A DNA stretch of 64,000 bases from Brasilonema sennae CENA114 (GCF_006968745.1 NZ_CP030118.1:2182654-2246653), one strand, 5' to 3'. Shown: positions 17,481 through 27,014, numbered from the stretch's first letter. Notes: a model not told the origin generated them from the sequence alone. Made by a program: numbers and translations.

Positions 17481-19808
17481 ATGCCAGAACAACAGTGGAT
17501 TCTTGCGACAACTGAACAACCCCCCGAATGGTTTATCCAAGCGGTGAAGCAATATGCACCTGCATCGAGTGGACATTTTGCCGCACAGTTGTTGTGGCAA
17601 CGAGGAATACGAAAGAACGCACAATTAGCAGCTTTTGTCAATTCACAAGCTTATCAAGCCGCGAGTCCATTTGAGTTTGGGCAAGAGATGCATCTGGCGG
17701 TGGAACGGTTGCAACAAGCACGACATGCTGGGGAAAAAGTTGCTATTTGGGGAGACTTTGACGCGGACGGTATCACGTCTACGGCTGTTCTGTGGGATGG
17801 TTTGGGACAATTTTTCGCTCAAAATACGCAGCTTGTTTATTACATTCCTAATCGTTTAACGGAATCTCACGGTTTGAACTGCCAAGGAATTGAGAAGCTT
17901 GCAAAAGAAGACTTTAAATTGATTGTCACTTGTGACACTGGCAGTACAAATATTAGTGAAATTATTTATGCTAAGCAGTTAGGTGTAGATGTTATAGTCA
18001 CAGACCATCACACTTTACCTGTGGAACGTCCCCCTGTGACGGCAATTATTAACCCTCGCTATTTGAGCCAAACACATCAACTGTTTCATCTTTCTGGGGT
18101 GGCGGTGGCTTACAAGTTGGTGGAAGCTTTTTATCAAACTCTGCCAAATGTCGGGCAACAACCGCTAGAAGATTTGTTGGATTTAGTTGCAGTTGGACTG
18201 ATTGCTGATTTGGTGCAGTTGAGTGGAGATTGTCGCTACTTGGCACAGTTGGGAATTGGGCGACTGCAAGACGATTTTAAGAAAACACCAGATAAGAGGC
18301 GGCGTCCAGGTGTCGGGCGGCTGTTGGAATTATGCCAGAAAAGTGGCGATCGCCCCACAGATATCTCCTTTGGTTTAGGTCCCCGAATTAACGCTGTCAG
18401 CCGCATTCAAGGCGATGCTTCTTTTTGCGTGGAATTACTCACAAGCCGCGATCAAAAGCGTGTGAATGAACTTGCAGAAGTCACAGAATTAGCGAACAGT
18501 CGTCGCAAGTCTTTGCAGAAAGATGTTGCTGGGCAAGTCGCGCTGAAGCTTTCCAAAATGGACTTATCAACCACCAGCGTTATTGTCTTGGAAGATCCTC
18601 AATGGGCTGTTGGCGTTTTGGGGTTAGTTGCAGGACAAGTCGCACAGGAGACAGGACGCCCGACGATTCTTTTGAGTACGGAGGTAGCCGGGGAGCAGGG
18701 GAGCAATCTTTCTCCTGTTCTTCTGGCGCGGGGTTCGGCGCGTTCTATTAATTCGGTTGATTTATACCAATTGGTAAAAGACCAAGCACATTTGTTGCAT
18801 CGATTTGGCGGACATCCTTATGCAGCAGGGTTAAGTCTTCGAGTAGAGAACATACCTTTATTTACACAAGCAATTAACCAGAGGTTACGTCAATCGTTGG
18901 GAGGAGCAAACCTAACACCAAATGTACAAGCGGACTTGGCTGTAACGGTAGCAGATTTGGGGAAAGATTTATTTTTGGAACTGAAGCTGCTAGAACCCTG
19001 TGGAATGGGAAACCCAGTTCCAAAACTTTTGATTCAAAACTGTTGGTTTGAAAATACTTGGCATCGCAATCAGCAAGATTCTCAGGGAAAAAAGGTACAG
19101 TACATAAAAGCCGAGTTTGATATTCGAGATGACTCCACGAGAAATCCTTTTCCTGGCGTGTGGTGGGGACACTATAAAGATGAATTACCTCCCGGACGAT
19201 GTGACTGTATCGCGGAACTGGACTACAACACCTTTAAAAAACGCTATGAAATCCGACTGATAGCTGTTCGTTCCCGCACAAACTCAGCATTGAGTACCCA
19301 GCATGCGAAACTCATTTTAGATTTACGCAACTTACCATTAGAAAAAGAGTTAGCACTAACCACTGATCATTCAGGACTCATACTGCAAGAGTGTCCGACA
19401 AGTTGGGACGATTTACGTGCGCATTTGAGGCGATCGCTCCACAACCAACAACCCCTCGTGCTTGCTTGGTTAAAACCAAATTCCCAACCACCAGAACAAA
19501 CCTGGCTTACGCTTGTAGGAATTGCCAAATATCTGGGCCGCACAAATCAACCTGTTACCCGTATCCAGTTATTAGAAAAACTTGGTATTAACGACCAAAC
19601 CTTACTTTTTGGGTTAAGAAGTTTGAGATACTTAGGTTTTAATATCTCACGTCAAGACCGTATGTTGGTTTTCACTCAGCACTCTACCATTGAAACAACT
19701 CAAGCAGAAGCTGCGGTGGAAAAATTTTTAGCTGCCGTTCGGGAAGAACAATTTCAGCGACAGTATTTTGCGGAAGTTCCGTTATCTGTAATTGAGGCGA
19801 TCGCATAA
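17481..19808 (+). CDS. recJ: Single-stranded-DNA exonuclease RecJ
   Basis: RecJ degrades single-stranded DNA 5' to 3' in recombination and repair. I start it at ATG 17481 (MPEQQWILATTEQPPEWF, 775 aa), preceded by GGGGAG, rather than at the in-frame GTG at 17415. The DHH core shows VAIWGDFDADGITSTAV (motif I), LIVTCDTG and VIVTDHHTL. The DHHA1 part has LLHRFGGHPYAAGLSL. The OB domain follows (LKLLEPCGMGNPVP). A C-terminal extension of about 170 residues with a helical LGINDQTLLFGLRSLRYLG end is common in cyanobacterial RecJ. Confidence 0.93.
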   Translation: MPEQQWILATTEQPPEWFIQAVKQYAPASSGHFAAQLLWQRGIRKNAQLAAFVNSQAYQAASPFEFGQEMHLAVERLQQARHAGEKVAIWGDFDADGITSTAVLWDGLGQFFAQNTQLVYYIPNRLTESHGLNCQGIEKLAKEDFKLIVTCDTGSTNISEIIYAKQLGVDVIVTDHHTLPVERPPVTAIINPRYLSQTHQLFHLSGVAVAYKLVEAFYQTLPNVGQQPLEDLLDLVAVGLIADLVQLSGDCRYLAQLGIGRLQDDFKKTPDKRRRPGVGRLLELCQKSGDRPTDISFGLGPRINAVSRIQGDASFCVELLTSRDQKRVNELAEVTELANSRRKSLQKDVAGQVALKLSKMDLSTTSVIVLEDPQWAVGVLGLVAGQVAQETGRPTILLSTEVAGEQGSNLSPVLLARGSARSINSVDLYQLVKDQAHLLHRFGGHPYAAGLSLRVENIPLFTQAINQRLRQSLGGANLTPNVQADLAVTVADLGKDLFLELKLLEPCGMGNPVPKLLIQNCWFENTWHRNQQDSQGKKVQYIKAEFDIRDDSTRNPFPGVWWGHYKDELPPGRCDCIAELDYNTFKKRYEIRLIAVRSRTNSALSTQHAKLILDLRNLPLEKELALTTDHSGLILQECPTSWDDLRAHLRRSLHNQQPLVLAWLKPNSQPPEQTWLTLVGIAKYLGRTNQPVTRIQLLEKLGINDQTLLFGLRSLRYLGFNISRQDRMLVFTQHSTIETTQAEAAVEKFLAAVREEQFQRQYFAEVPLSVIEAIA

Positions 19809-19956
19809 GGGAGATCCATAGTGCGACTCGTTCTAGACTAAATTCAGGTAGTGATGCATAGTAATGATTTAAGCTTTTACTCTCAAATGGTGGGGTAAGC
19901 GTCGATGGTGAACCAGCGCGGTGGACGGGTTCCCCGGCATAAAGCGACTGGCGAAC

Positions 19957-20352
19957 CCGAAGGGCAGGTTGAAGGATGGTTTAAAACTGCCAAGCATCGC
20001 TTGGGTTTACATCGTTTTGGTGAGTCAGCGCGAATGACGGCTTTCCCGACAGAGGCGACTGCGTTCGCCCTCTGGGCGTGCGCTCTGCGCATACCCGAAG
20101 GGGCAAGGGACTCTGCTTGGTATGTATCGCTGGCTCATCCTTTCTCTAACTGCTTACCTCATAACCCATTGGAGTTATCTGCATATTCAGGGAGCATCAC
20201 CACCTGATTGAGGTCAGGCTGCACAAACAGCCAGAGAATTTAATTTATTCTCAAATAGTCGTGTCTCTTCTTTTACTTGACATTGAACGCCTAGCTCCCC
20301 CTTACACGTAGTTGTGTTTTTGACATTCATATTTCCAGGTGCAAGATGTGAG
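19957..20352 (+). pseudogene. Decayed DDE transposase 3' end, broken by a GC-rich repeat
   Basis: Two in-frame-like pieces match one transposase type. QVEGWFKTAKHRLGLHRFGE lies at about 19962-20024. GTLLGMYRWLILSLTAYLIT, reading on to GQAAQTARE, runs from about 20116. Between them sits a ~95-bp block of GC-rich mosaic repeat. A TGA replaces what is probably a Trp codon just before GQAAQ, and later parts (VSLLLLDIERLAP) lie in another frame. The gene end DIHISRCKM then TGA overlaps GGTGCAAGATGTGAG, which is also the terminal repeat of the nearby miniature elements. I take it as an IS4-superfamily DDE transposase; the exact IS family is uncertain. Confidence 0.75.
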
Positions 20353-20386
20353 AAGCGGGTTTCCCTGCCTAATAACTAAGACCTTA

Positions 20387-20538
20387 GCTCATATCTTGCC
20401 TATATCCCTATAAAGCCGCATAATAGAATTAAGTGATTAAAGCTACATATATTTCGTAACTTTTCTCGCTACATAAACACTTCTGGCTTCATACTGAGTG
20501 ATAATTATGCGCTATTTTTCCAGGTGCAAGATCTGAGC
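20387..20538 (+). mobile_element. Miniature inverted-repeat element, copy A (152 bp)
   Basis: The left end GCTCATATCTTGCC and right end GGTGCAAGATCTGAGC are near-inverted repeats. Inside the right end, CATACTGAGTG sits 40 bp before the GCAAG of the terminal repeat, at the same spacing as in the other copies. The terminal repeat is the same as the 3' end of the decayed transposase just upstream, so this is probably a non-autonomous derivative of that IS. It has no coding capacity. Confidence 0.8.
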
Positions 20539-20659
20539 ATTTCTATCTCAAAAGAGCATAAGTTGACTTTGCTTGCACTTAAAGAAGGAAAGAAAGCAAA
20601 TAAGTCTGAATTACATAATCAGATTTTCGTCAATGCGTAAGTTTTAATAAGGAAAAAAT

Positions 20660-21700
20660 ATGATATTAACGCCCCAAAAAAGCTTAAATAGCTCTGTCTC
20701 TCAAATTCATCTAACAAAACAAGAAATTGATTCTATTCAACATCTTGTTAAAGAAATTACCTCTAAATATAGTTCAGTAGAAGATGAAAATTTTTTGATA
20801 AATGCTAGAGTTTTTGCTCATGATTTACCAAAAAGATTGTGTTATTTTATTAACGAATTCCGCTTAAAGGAAGTGAATGCAGTATGTCTAATATCCGGCA
20901 ATTGCATTAATGAGAAGAGAATTTGTAAAACGCCGATACATTGGAAAACATCTGAGAATAATTCTACTTTATTAGAAGAAGTGCTTTTTATCTTATATGG
21001 TTCCTTGTTAGGAGAAGTGTTTACGTGGGGTACACATCTAGAAGAGAGACAAATAATCCATAATATTCTTCCTGTTGAAGGTTATGAAAATGAACAACTA
21101 AGTTGTAGTAGTGAAACAGATCTTTTGTGGCACACTGAGGATGCTTTTCATCCCCATAGAGCTGATTATCTTGGGCTAATGTGCTTACGTAACCCAGATA
21201 AAGTAGAAACAACTTTCGCATCCATAGATATGGTTAATTTAGCTTCAGAACATATTAAAGTTTTGTTTGAGCCACGATTTTGCATACGTCCAGATAAATC
21301 TCATACAAAACCTCAAACATTTAGCGCTATTTCAGGTTCAGTTGTTTCATGGTTTGAGGACATACAAAATAATCAGAAAAAAGTACCAGTTTTGTTTGGC
21401 GACCCCAAGTCACCTTATATGTGTTTAGATCCATTATTTATGCATCCTTTAAAAGATGATGAAGAAGCCATAATTGCTTTTAATGAATTAATTAAAGCGA
21501 TAGACTACAACTTGAAAAGTATAGTTTTGCAACCAGGAGACATTTGTTTGATTGATAACTATAGGTCTGTTCACGGTAGGAAAGCTTTTTACGCAAGGAA
21601 TGATGGAAATGATAGATGGCTAAAAAGAATTTTTCTGACAAGTAGTTTGCGAAAATCACGACAATTTCGCGCTTCAGCTTCGTCTAGAATTCTATTTTAA
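20660..21700 (+). CDS. Fe(II)/2-oxoglutarate dioxygenase, VioC-like amino-acid hydroxylase
   Basis: The 346-residue protein has the clavaminate-synthase-like pattern of VioC, AsnO and related hydroxylases of free amino acids. The iron facial triad is WHTEDAFHPHRADYLGLMCL (His158, Glu160) and NYRSVHGRKAF (His305). Arg319 in DRWLKR stands 14 residues after the second His, as expected for the 2-oxoglutarate-binding Arg. Glu in place of Asp in the triad is typical of the VioC group. It should hydroxylate the beta or gamma carbon of an amino acid such as Arg, Lys or Asn; which one is not decidable here. It leads a same-strand set with an exporter and an AlaX-like editing protein. Confidence 0.82.
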   Translation: MILTPQKSLNSSVSQIHLTKQEIDSIQHLVKEITSKYSSVEDENFLINARVFAHDLPKRLCYFINEFRLKEVNAVCLISGNCINEKRICKTPIHWKTSENNSTLLEEVLFILYGSLLGEVFTWGTHLEERQIIHNILPVEGYENEQLSCSSETDLLWHTEDAFHPHRADYLGLMCLRNPDKVETTFASIDMVNLASEHIKVLFEPRFCIRPDKSHTKPQTFSAISGSVVSWFEDIQNNQKKVPVLFGDPKSPYMCLDPLFMHPLKDDEEAIIAFNELIKAIDYNLKSIVLQPGDICLIDNYRSVHGRKAFYARNDGNDRWLKRIFLTSSLRKSRQFRASASSRILF

Positions 21701-21842
21701 CGGGTCGCGCCCTAACATCCCCTCATAAGAGCGTAGCAAGTCGGGGACGCACAAATCCGCGAAATCTCCCGGATAGAAGATTCTGTCCGGGGAGCTTCGT
21801 AAAAATTAGGAGTTCTATAACTAAAGTTCGGATTAGCTTGTC

Positions 21843-22751
21843 ATGAAAAAATCTTATTTAGCTGACCTCGTACTCCTTGGGGTAACCTTTACGTGGGGTG
21901 CTACTTTTGTTCTGATCAAAGACGCAATTAAAATCATACCCCCATTCAGTTTTGTAAGTGCCCGTTTTTTAATAGCTGCCTTGGTACTTGCTCTATTCGT
22001 GATCGCCTTTTATCCCCAAATGCTAAGACAACTATGGAAAAAAGAAATTTGGCTGCCTGGAATTTGGTTGGGCTTCTGGCTATTTGCAGGATATGCCTTT
22101 CAAACTTTCGGACTACAGTACACCACCGCATCAAAAGCAGGATTTATCACTGGACTTTCTGTCGTAATAGTGCCGTTCTTCTCACTCTGGTTGCTTCGTC
22201 ATTCACTGAAAAGAAACACAATGCTTGGTGTATCCGTAGCTATGCTTGGTCTTATATTGCTTTCCCACAATCGAGAACTTAGTGCAAACATTGGAGATAT
22301 TCTTGTTTTTTTCTGTGCAATTTCTTACGCTTTTCAGATAACGCTTGTAGGTCGCTATACTCAAAGATTTCCTGCTTTATTATTAGCGTTGATTCAAATA
22401 TTTACTTGCGGGTGTTTCAGTTTTATATGTGCTGTTCTATTTGAAAATTACCAAATAGTTTTCTTGCCAAAAGTTTTTCTTAATGAACAGGTGTTTTCAG
22501 CACTGATTATTTGCTCGGTGATTGCGACTGCTTTTGCGTATGCTGCCCAAAATCAATTTCAGAAGTTTACCACACCTACTCGTACTGCATTAATCTTTGC
22601 TACAGAGCCTGTATTTGCAGCATTGATAGGTTATTGGTATGTAAGAGAGCATCTTTCTACAATGCAAATAAGTGGCTGTCTGCTAATGTTGGGTGGTACG
22701 TTAATTTCTGAATTCGGTGGACTACCCCTGTTAAGGGATACTAAAAAATGA
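21843..22751 (+). CDS. EamA/DMT-family transporter
   Basis: The 302-residue protein has ten predicted hydrophobic segments in two EamA repeats. It starts LADLVLLGVTFTWGATFVLI and ends with ATEPVFAALIGYWYVREHLS, which is the second-repeat signature. EamA members include exporters of amino acids (Cys/O-acetylserine, Thr/homoserine). It starts 142 bp after the hydroxylase gene on the same strand, so export of the hydroxylated amino acid or of a product made from it is a reasonable inference. The spacer between them contains a GC-rich hairpin-rich stretch, so separate transcription is possible. Confidence 0.88.
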   Translation: MKKSYLADLVLLGVTFTWGATFVLIKDAIKIIPPFSFVSARFLIAALVLALFVIAFYPQMLRQLWKKEIWLPGIWLGFWLFAGYAFQTFGLQYTTASKAGFITGLSVVIVPFFSLWLLRHSLKRNTMLGVSVAMLGLILLSHNRELSANIGDILVFFCAISYAFQITLVGRYTQRFPALLLALIQIFTCGCFSFICAVLFENYQIVFLPKVFLNEQVFSALIICSVIATAFAYAAQNQFQKFTTPTRTALIFATEPVFAALIGYWYVREHLSTMQISGCLLMLGGTLISEFGGLPLLRDTKK

Positions 22752-23026
22752 ACCAAGTAGCTCGACTTTATCCATTTAGGCAGCATAGCCCAAGGTATCC
22801 ATTAAACACACACATTTAAATAGCTATAGAGACCTAAAGTTTTTGTGGTAGTCTAAATCGGTAATAATGCATCGTAGTGTATATAGACTTCTAGATTGAT
22901 CCAACATAGTTTTTCAGCTTCATTAGAAGAGATAATGTGTTTGTGATAAATATGGTAATTTTTAGAGCATAGTACTATTAAATTCTCGATGTAACAGGTT
23001 CTTCCAATATCTTTGCTAACAGCTTT

Positions 23027-23950
23027 ATGCCCCTTACTACAAAAGTAATGTTTCAAACAGGAATCCAAGCAAGCACAAAAATTGACTTCCCCTCTGGAAT
23101 TACCCTCAGCCATTCAAAAGTTATTTTTATTACTGAATTTGATAAAGATACACGTACATGGGTAGTTGTGACTGAAAATACACCATTTCATCCCGTTAAC
23201 TATAAATGGTCTGATCAACCTGGTGACACTGGTACTGTTACTATAGATGGTCATAAATTCGATGTGCTCAACACATTAACCTGTGGATTTGAGTTGGCTT
23301 CTCATACATTTTATCTAGACACTCAAATACCCGTTCGTAAAGGTGAAAACGGATGGTTTTTTGTAGTCGCACATATAGTCAAATTTCCATCAGACTACTC
23401 TTCTACGTGTTTAACTGGCAAGACAGTAATTTTAGAAGTCAATGCTGAGCGCCGCGAACAACTTAGCATAGCACATTCATCGTGTCATCTTTCGGCTCTT
23501 GCGCTTAACAAGTGTACTTCAAAATTTTGGAGCAAAGAATGTCAGAAGGATTCTCTTGCTAATTATAACTTAGACCAACTCGCTATTCAAAAATCTCAGA
23601 TCAAACTGGAGGAGAGTAATGACTTCTATCGTCTCGGAAAATCTCTGAAGAAGAAAGGCTTTGATACAGTAGCTTTTTTTAGTCAAATATTGGACATAGA
23701 AATTTGTATAAATAAGCAACTTGCCGAGTGGCTTAAATTAGATTCTCCGATCAAAATCGAGCCTCAGGAAGCCAAAATTGATGATCACAGAGTATGGACT
23801 TGTCAATTGCAGGATGGGTTAGCAAAAATACCTTGTGGTGGTACTCATGTCAAGCATTTAAAACAGATATTGTCCATTAACGTGAGCTTAGAGGTTATGT
23901 CTAATGAACCAGAGTTTGTAATGTATACAACGGTAAAACCAAGAAGCTGA
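23027..23950 (+). CDS. AlaX-like trans-editing protein (alanyl-tRNA editing fold)
   Basis: The 307-residue protein matches the editing part of alanyl-tRNA synthetase and free-standing AlaX proteins. The N-terminal beta domain has VVVTENTPFHPVNYKWSDQP then GDTGTV, equivalent to the PxGGQxxDxG region. The zinc site is IAHSSCHLSALAL (His150, His154) and IPCGGTHVKHLKQI (Cys270, His274), so all four metal ligands are kept. Such proteins hydrolyse misacylated tRNA. The usual GGQ-like glycines are replaced by NYKW, and the overall sequence is divergent, so the substrate may not be Ser/Gly-tRNA(Ala). It lies 275 bp after the exporter gene; a second ATG at 23048 is an alternative start. Confidence 0.82.
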   Translation: MPLTTKVMFQTGIQASTKIDFPSGITLSHSKVIFITEFDKDTRTWVVVTENTPFHPVNYKWSDQPGDTGTVTIDGHKFDVLNTLTCGFELASHTFYLDTQIPVRKGENGWFFVVAHIVKFPSDYSSTCLTGKTVILEVNAERREQLSIAHSSCHLSALALNKCTSKFWSKECQKDSLANYNLDQLAIQKSQIKLEESNDFYRLGKSLKKKGFDTVAFFSQILDIEICINKQLAEWLKLDSPIKIEPQEAKIDDHRVWTCQLQDGLAKIPCGGTHVKHLKQILSINVSLEVMSNEPEFVMYTTVKPRS

Positions 23951-24347
23951 AATTATTTAATTAAATGATATTTTATAACTCTTGAAATTCCAGAAATCCT
24001 GATGCTAATCTCAGTAATAGCGATAGCAAAGCGCTGCTGCTTTGCTACAGATCGCCATCTTTGTGATCTCAGGTCTTGCACCAAGACAAAAGATGTAATT
24101 TTAACACTCAGTACTCACCTAAAAACCCTTGTTTAGCCATAAAAGCCAATAAATATGATGTAATTTTCTTGCATTGCTTTTGAGTAACCCCAGGCTTATA
24201 CGGATAGGTGCAAGATTTGAGGGGATTTCCAGATATATTTCCCAGATTTCAAAAACTCTTTCATAAAAAAGGGATTGCCCTGTGTTTTTTGCCCAACCAA
24301 CTCGGCTAATTTTTGGGTAGGAACGCATTGAGTATCTAGAATTTATC
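23951..24347. other. Spacer holding miniature element copy B
   Basis: Outside the element the spacer has a palindromic AGCAAAGCGCTGCTGCTTTGCT at about 24026 and otherwise no support for a gene. An open minus-strand frame crosses the element but matches no protein I know. Confidence 0.4.
24068..24221 (-). mobile_element. Miniature inverted-repeat element, copy B (154 bp)
   Basis: CTCAGGTCTTGCACC at the left and GGTGCAAGATTTGAG at the right form an almost perfect 15-bp inverted repeat. Read on the minus strand, the element shows GTACTGAGTG 40 bp before the terminal GCAAG, so it lies opposite to copies A, C and D. The other end reads GCACCTATCCGTATAAGCC, shared with the left ends of A and D. 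No target duplication is obvious. Confidence 0.85.
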
Positions 24348-25199
24348 CTAACGCAGGTTGACATCCTGCTGTCGTTCACATTGAAAACCCCTAGACCTCC
24401 AAAAGTCAATACTTACGTCTGCTAATTTCATAACATAAAAACATTTTGGTTGAATAATCCGGCTTAACCCCGCCCATAACAAGCTACGCGTGACATCTAG
24501 TCCTGTTTTTGACCAAGATTCTTGGTTACCTGGCACACCTTGTTCTGGAACAATGTCTGTTTCTACCCAAATACCGTGAACACCAAAAAGAATTTGTGCC
24601 ATCCATTTTGCACGCGGGAAGTGTGTTTGAGAACTAATCAGCTTCACCTTGTGGACTCCCCAACGACGCAGGATGGGAATGGAATAGTAAAAATTACCAA
24701 ACGTAGAATCCGCACACTTTTCCAACCAAACGTTTTGCAGTCTCTGGGGCGCTAGGCGTTGAAAAACAAGCAAAATACACGGATCGGGAGAACCCCGAGA
24801 AATTAAAATTGGGGTTTGTGGATATTGTTGTGCTAACTCAGCAACATAAATTTCCCGACGAATACTGCCACCCAGTACAAAAAAGGCATCTACTTGCCTA
24901 GAAGATGCAGAAATAATGGTTACAGTGTTAAAAACTACCCAGCTAAGCAATACGAGACACAATCCCAAAGCGAGTCTTCGCAAAAATTGTCGTTTTTTGT
25001 GGAACCGCTCTGAGACTGAATTAGGTTGGCTGTTTGTCACTTTAGGTTTGTGATCGGTACTCAATACAAGCTTTTTTGTATAATAGGTAACACTATTTTC
25101 AGGAGCGAAGTAGACATTTCCATAAGAAGAGTTGACTGCTCTGTTAATGGTGAGGGTACTATAGGACTCCTCCAAAGATTTTTGCGAAGCTTCGTACAC
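24348..25199 (-). CDS. YdcF-family (DUF218) membrane-anchored protein
   Basis: The 283-residue protein has a polar N-terminus and one membrane segment at about residues 75-97 (LALGLCLVLLSWVVFNTVTI). The DUF218 core then begins VDAFFVLGGSIRREIYVAEL and contains TPILISRGSPDPC and KVKLISSQTHFPRA. The fold is Rossmann-like, and related proteins act in envelope processes, but the reaction is unsettled. The N-terminal ~70 residues are not part of the family, so a start nearer to the membrane segment is possible. The first 50 bp of the divergent spacer contain heptamer repeats. Confidence 0.75.
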   Translation of the reverse strand: MYEASQKSLEESYSTLTINRAVNSSYGNVYFAPENSVTYYTKKLVLSTDHKPKVTNSQPNSVSERFHKKRQFLRRLALGLCLVLLSWVVFNTVTIISASSRQVDAFFVLGGSIRREIYVAELAQQYPQTPILISRGSPDPCILLVFQRLAPQRLQNVWLEKCADSTFGNFYYSIPILRRWGVHKVKLISSQTHFPRAKWMAQILFGVHGIWVETDIVPEQGVPGNQESWSKTGLDVTRSLLWAGLSRIIQPKCFYVMKLADVSIDFWRSRGFQCERQQDVNLR

Positions 25200-25217
25200 C
25201 TTTATTATTACTTCATA

Positions 25218-25293
25218 CTTAAGCGTTAAGAGTTAAGCGTTAAGCGTTCCCTATTGCCTGTTAAGCGTTAAGCGTTAAGAGTTAAGCGTTCCC
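25218..25293. repeat. Heptamer tandem repeats (GTTAAGC units)
   Basis: At least ten copies of GTTAAGC or GTTAAGA occur in two runs separated by CCCTATTGCCT. This is an STRR-type repeat like those near 5.6 kb and 16.9 kb but with a different unit. Confidence 0.85.
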
Positions 25294-25543
25294 CTGACCA
25301 TAAGTGCTATTTTAAGCAATTTTGCCGGATTGGATCGCACTGCTGATGAAACCATCATATGGTGGCACTTAGCTGGCAGGAAAAGTAAGCTAAAGTAAAG
25401 AAGCTGTTTGAACAATATGTAGTTTTCTCAAAAAACATCAAGGAAAAGTGATGAACAAAGCATAATTAGGAAGAAAAACTTATAAATTCCTGCAAAGTCA
25501 GATTGCTACACTGTCAACAATACAATTATTCTAGTCAAGATAC
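25294..25543. other. Spacer before ctpB
   Basis: This divergent spacer is AT-rich after the heptamer run. It presumably contains the ctpB promoter. No gene or clear regulatory motif is seen. Confidence 0.35.
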
Positions 25544-26890
25544 ATGAATCGATCTGCGAAACGTTACTCGCCGCTCCAATTAGCTTTTATTAGCGGAGCA
25601 ATCGCCTCAACCGCTACGTTGTCCGCTTTTGGTCCAGTTTGGTGTCGTTCTGTGCGTGCAGCTTTGCAAGATAGCCCAAAAGCAGTAGTCGATAACGTCT
25701 GGCAATTAGTGAATCGCGAATATGTTGATGGCTCATTTAATAAACAAAATTGGATAGCAGTCAGACAGACTCTGCTGAGTAAAGACTATACCAACCGTCA
25801 AGAAGCATACACTGCCATCCGTCAAGCATTAGAAAAGTTGGGTGATCCTTACACTCGATTTATGGATCCCCAACAGTATGAAGCTTTAACCAACCAAACA
25901 TCTGGGGAAGTCTCTGGAATTGGCATTCGGATGGAATTGAACGAGAAAACCAAGAAGCTCACCGTTATCGAAGCCATAGAAAATTCTCCCGCACTGAAAG
26001 CAGGTATTAAAGCTGGGGACGAAATTGTGGCAATTGACGGCAAACCCACAAGTCAAATGAAAGTGGAAGATGCCTCAAAGCTCATTCGTGGCAAAGCAGG
26101 GAGTAAGTTGAGTTTGCGGCTAGCTAGAGTTGGGCAAAGTACTTTTGATGTGAATTTGACACGGGCAAGTATTGAAGTACCGACAGTACGTTACACCTTA
26201 AAGCAAGAAGGCGATCGCCGCATTGGCTATATCCGTCTGCGTGAGTTCAGTGCCCATGCCTCAACTCAGATGCGACGAGCCATCCGCGATTTAAATACCA
26301 AGCAAGTTGATGGCTTTGTCTTGGATCTACGTGGAAACCCTGGCGGTTTATTGCAAGCAAGTATTGAAATTGCCCGGATGTGGATGGACAGCGGTGCAAT
26401 TGTCAAGACAGTGGATCGTGTCGGAGGCAGTGACGAAATGAAGGCAAATCGTACTGCCATCACAAAACGCCCTCTAGCGATACTCGTGGATGGCAATTCA
26501 GCCAGTGCTAGTGAAATCCTGACAGGCGCACTCAAGGATAATAACCGAGCAGTAATTGTTGGCGGTCAAACCTTTGGTAAAGCCTTAGTACAGTCAGTTC
26601 ATGAACTCCCAGATGGTTCTGGTGTAGCTATTACCATAGCTCATTATTACACTCCCAAAGGGACAGATATCAACCACAAGGGAATCGCGCCAGATATCAA
26701 ATTAGATCTGACAGAGGCACAACAGCGTCAACTCGCAGCAAATCCGGATTTGATCGGAACTAAGAGCGATCCTCAATACGCGCGTGCGCTAGCAGCTTTG
26801 TCTAGTAACAACTTTGCTCAACCCACACAACAAAACCGACAGTCGCAGCAACAACCAATGACTAATAGCGCGGTAGACTTGAAACTTTAG
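25544..26890 (+). CDS. ctpB: Carboxyl-terminal processing protease CtpB
   Basis: This is an S41-family serine protease. The first ~40 residues hold an N-terminal export signal (LAFISGAIASTATLSAFGPV). A PDZ domain covers about residues 120-200 (GIGIRMELNEKTKKLTVIEA), and the protease core has VLDLRGNPGGLLQASIEIA. The catalytic Ser is in DGNSASASEILTGAL and the Lys in VGGQTFGKALVQS. Paralogues in cyanobacteria include CtpA, which matures the D1 protein; the sequence and the short Gln-rich tail fit CtpB-type members of uncertain substrate. It should act in the periplasm or thylakoid lumen. Confidence 0.88.
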   Translation: MNRSAKRYSPLQLAFISGAIASTATLSAFGPVWCRSVRAALQDSPKAVVDNVWQLVNREYVDGSFNKQNWIAVRQTLLSKDYTNRQEAYTAIRQALEKLGDPYTRFMDPQQYEALTNQTSGEVSGIGIRMELNEKTKKLTVIEAIENSPALKAGIKAGDEIVAIDGKPTSQMKVEDASKLIRGKAGSKLSLRLARVGQSTFDVNLTRASIEVPTVRYTLKQEGDRRIGYIRLREFSAHASTQMRRAIRDLNTKQVDGFVLDLRGNPGGLLQASIEIARMWMDSGAIVKTVDRVGGSDEMKANRTAITKRPLAILVDGNSASASEILTGALKDNNRAVIVGGQTFGKALVQSVHELPDGSGVAITIAHYYTPKGTDINHKGIAPDIKLDLTEAQQRQLAANPDLIGTKSDPQYARALAALSSNNFAQPTQQNRQSQQQPMTNSAVDLKL

Positions 26891-27014
26891 CTAAAGTTAA
26901 GTGATTTTGGATTGGAAATATTGGATAAAGGACTAGTTAGTAAGTAGTGGTGAGTGCTTAGCTGTTAATAAAATAACCCACAGTCCTCAATTCTTAATCC
27001 AAAATCTCAAAACC

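Noticed and set aside
19905..20207. 100-codon plus-strand frame
   Set aside because: It fuses repeat sequence with pieces of the decayed transposase in wrong frames; the transposase pieces are reported instead.
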